This document shows positions 62,578-64,000 of a DNA stretch of 64,000 nucleotides, piece after piece; positions within the stretch are counted from its first letter, which is position 1, and each line of letters begins with the position of its first letter. Source of the DNA: Bin22 sp965207275 (lineage in GTDB: Bacteria; Chloroflexota; Dehalococcoidia; Lucifugimonadales; UBA3495); assembly GCA_965207275.1 (NCBI GenBank), contig CBDBMH010000002.1, positions 124,001-188,000 of the forward strand. Direction: 5' to 3'. Made by a program: the position numbers and the translations under genes. The notes under the pieces are model-generated. The model had not been told where the DNA came from. It did no database searches and saw only the letters and a list, made by a program, of their open reading frames with translations.

Positions 62578-63249
62578 ATGACCTCGCCAGGGGTAGTGGA
62601 TTCCATAGCGGAACGCCTGGCGGCGGTCCCGGCTGGGCGTGACGTCGCCCTGATCGTCAGGCACGCGGAACGTGGTGAGATACCTTCCGGCGAGTTTGGA
62701 GCCGATGTGCCCCTGACGGCCCGGGGAATGGCCGATGCCCAGCGGCTGGGCGCGGCGCTTCGGTCGGTTCGCGAGCAGGTCTCGGCTGTATCCAGCCCGG
62801 TGCTGCGCTGCGTCCAGACCGCAGGGGCGGTTCTTCGCGGCAGTGGTTTGCCGGGAGTGGCGGCGCTGGACCGGATGCTCGGCGACCCGGGTCCCTTTGT
62901 CGTGGACCCGGAGGTCAGCGGCAAACTCTTCCTGCAAACTGGCATATTGGAGATTGTTCACCGCCAACTGGGCGACACAGAGCCCCCGCCAGGTATGCGG
63001 CCAACGGCGGAAGGGATTGAGCTACTCCTGTGCCTGACCACCGATAACCTGGAAAATCAAGGGCGACTCAACGTGTACGTCACCCACGACGCCGTGCTAT
63101 CGGTACTGGTAGCCGCCCTTTTCCGGTCGCCATTGGAAGAGACAGGCTGGCCCCAGTACCTGGAAGGATTACTTCTGTGGCGGACAGCGCGGTTGCTACA
63201 CTTTTCCTGGCGAGCATTCGAGCGGGCTTCGTATCCAATGCGCGGTTAG
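62578..63249 (+). CDS. Histidine phosphatase family protein
   Basis: 223 aa, three bases after the methyltransferase stop. VALIVRHAERGEIP has the R28-H29 phosphohistidine motif, an Arg in SSPVLRCVQTA, and the second His in VYVTHDAVLSVL. This is a phosphoglycerate-mutase-like fold phosphatase. Placement last in the operon suggests dephosphorylation of a phosphorylated intermediate or product. Confidence 0.88.
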   Translation: MTSPGVVDSIAERLAAVPAGRDVALIVRHAERGEIPSGEFGADVPLTARGMADAQRLGAALRSVREQVSAVSSPVLRCVQTAGAVLRGSGLPGVAALDRMLGDPGPFVVDPEVSGKLFLQTGILEIVHRQLGDTEPPPGMRPTAEGIELLLCLTTDNLENQGRLNVYVTHDAVLSVLVAALFRSPLEETGWPQYLEGLLLWRTARLLHFSWRAFERASYPMRG

Positions 63250-63331
63250 CCCTGCAACTCGAGGTTCCCCACCGGGTTGGTTGGCGATGAACACCTGCGA
63301 GTTCGCCACGCGGGTTCGTGGTGATTGTCGC

Positions 63332-63366
63332 AAAAAAAGCCAGGGGCGAATAACGCGATTCGCCCC
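63332..63366 (-). terminator. Rho-independent terminator after the small Asn-rich gene
   Basis: On the minus strand GGGGCGAAT (63366-63358) and ATTCGCCCC (63351-63343) form a perfect 9-bp stem with a 6-nt loop, followed four nt later by seven T. It lies 58 bp past the stop of the minus-strand gene. Confidence 0.8.
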
Positions 63367-63423
63367 TTGAAATACTCACCGGACCGGGCTGGATATGCCT
63401 CGTTCCGGATTTACCCCCGGATA

Positions 63424-63597
63424 CTACCCTCTGGACATTTCCTTCCAATCGTCCGGGCGCTTGGGGTAGCCCTTAGCCTGCCAGTAAGCGTTGTTGTTCG
63501 GGTTGTTTTGGTTGCCCTTGTTCTGCGAGTGCAACCTGTTGTTGGGGTTCAACTGGTTCGCCCGGTTGTCCTTACTGTCCTTGCTTTTCCTAGGCAT
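63424..63597 (-). CDS. Small Lys/Asn-rich protein
   Basis: 57 aa from ATG 63595-63597 (GGAGGTG about 10 nt upstream; the frame extends further but without an SD). MPRKSKDSKDNRANQLNPNN leads to NPNNNAYWQAKGYPKRPDDW near the C-terminus, a motif seen in short uncharacterised bacterial proteins (memory of the family, moderate). It ends DDWKEMSRG. Strong SD and its own terminator support translation. Role unknown. Confidence 0.6.
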   Translation of the reverse strand: MPRKSKDSKDNRANQLNPNNRLHSQNKGNQNNPNNNAYWQAKGYPKRPDDWKEMSRG

Positions 63598-63863
63598 AAG
63601 CAAAGCACCTCCATATATTTGGGCCATGCCGCCCCGACCACACTTCGTGGTCAACTGGCTCCACGTTGGACCAGTACCCAAGTTGGGCTAAGCATCGAAT
63701 GGCCCTGGCAAAATTATACACGAGGACTACGATTTCGCAATCTCTACAAGCTGAGGTAGCGCTTCAGGGTTCGGAGACCAATCCTGCCTGAATATGCTCT
63801 GCTGTACCGGGCTCTGGCCGGTTGTGCAGCCAATCATCAGTCATTTGATTCAAGACTGAACAT

Positions 63864-64000
63864 TCACGCTGGTGGGAGAACTCCTCCTGTCATTCCCACT
63901 TCACTTGGCATGTCATCCAGAAAACTTCGCACCCAATCCGCAGTTAGGGATATGGCCTTCGCCGGAGGGGTGGTGGGGCGGTAGCCCAGGGCACACCTGG
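63864..64000 (-). CDS. NAD(P)-dependent epimerase/dehydratase-like protein, 3' end only
   Basis: About 45 codons enter from the right edge. The peptide LGYRPTTPPAKAISLTADWV matches the C-terminal end of sugar-nucleotide epimerases/dehydratases (LGYxP...A..TxxW). The stop is TGA (complement of 63864-63866). The start is beyond the window. If right, it would fit the sugar-related operon upstream on the other strand. Confidence 0.55.
   Translation of the reverse strand, partial: RCALGYRPTTPPAKAISLTADWVRSFLDDMPSEVGMTGGVLPPA

Noticed and set aside
63250..63331. tRNA-like GGTTC motifs
   Set aside because: No cloverleaf could be built; no tRNA gene is recognised anywhere in the window.

Overview
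This window is a GC-rich bacterial chromosome segment. The likely source is Chloroflexota, of a Dehalococcoidia/SAR202-like type. That is inference from family content: hybrid GAF-PAS-kinase-regulator proteins, Uma2 nucleases, very long Calx-beta surface proteins, Dehalococcoides-like large serine recombinases, replication-relaxation proteins and many restriction systems. No rRNA or tRNA gene was recognised, so the taxonomy is only moderately supported.

Layout. 0-1.3 kb: the 5' part of a secreted fibronectin-III protein on the minus strand, behind a C17 homopolymer in a short leader ORF. 1.4-4.8 kb: a hybrid sensor kinase/response regulator with a consensus promoter, a lipoprotein, and a decayed copy of a regulator tail. 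4.8-16.2 kb: an accessory, defence-like island. It holds a trypsin-like protease, a HEPN-like protein, a zinc-ribbon protein with a HEPN motif, a QueC-like PP-loop protein fused to a PD-(D/E)XK domain and coupled to an unknown partner, a higBA toxin-antitoxin pair with a leaderless promoter, and an adenine methyltransferase broken by a frameshift next to a nuclease-like gene. 16.7-27.1 kb: one giant minus-strand Calx-beta surface protein of about 3,460 codons. It is interrupted by one in-frame TAG, contains near-identical 987-bp tandem repeats, and is preceded by a C14 tract that puts its best start out of frame. 27.3-29.2 kb: an intact IS1380-like element with inverted repeats and a 5-bp target duplication. 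29.3-31.9 kb: a Uma2-type nuclease, a flavin-dependent oxidoreductase and a SIMPL lipoprotein.

32-55 kb is a mobile-element mosaic. It has a triple-HTH regulator, about 1.7 kb of apparently non-coding DNA with repeats and TTGCA-N-TGCAA dyads, two replication-relaxation proteins, a VirD4/TraG-like ATPase, an IS110-type transposase, a XamI-type restriction-modification pair and two nuclease-like genes. It also has a mirror-image pair of ribbon-helix-helix + large serine recombinase operons that converge, overlap, and are flanked by matching inverted elements. 55.2-58.0 kb is a BsuBI/PstI-type restriction-modification pair. 58.5-63.2 kb is a tightly coupled four-gene operon: glycosyltransferase, SPASM radical SAM enzyme, repeat-domain/O-methyltransferase fusion and histidine phosphatase. 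The window ends with a small Asn-rich protein and the 3' end of a sugar-nucleotide epimerase-like gene.

The best candidates for something undescribed are the QueC-nuclease fusion with its coupled partner (8.7-11.4 kb), the two C-tract/GACTCTT surface-protein loci that look like contingency loci, the mirror-image RHH-recombinase module (43.0-46.8 kb), and the four-gene rSAM/methyltransferase/glycosyltransferase operon (58.5-63.2 kb).
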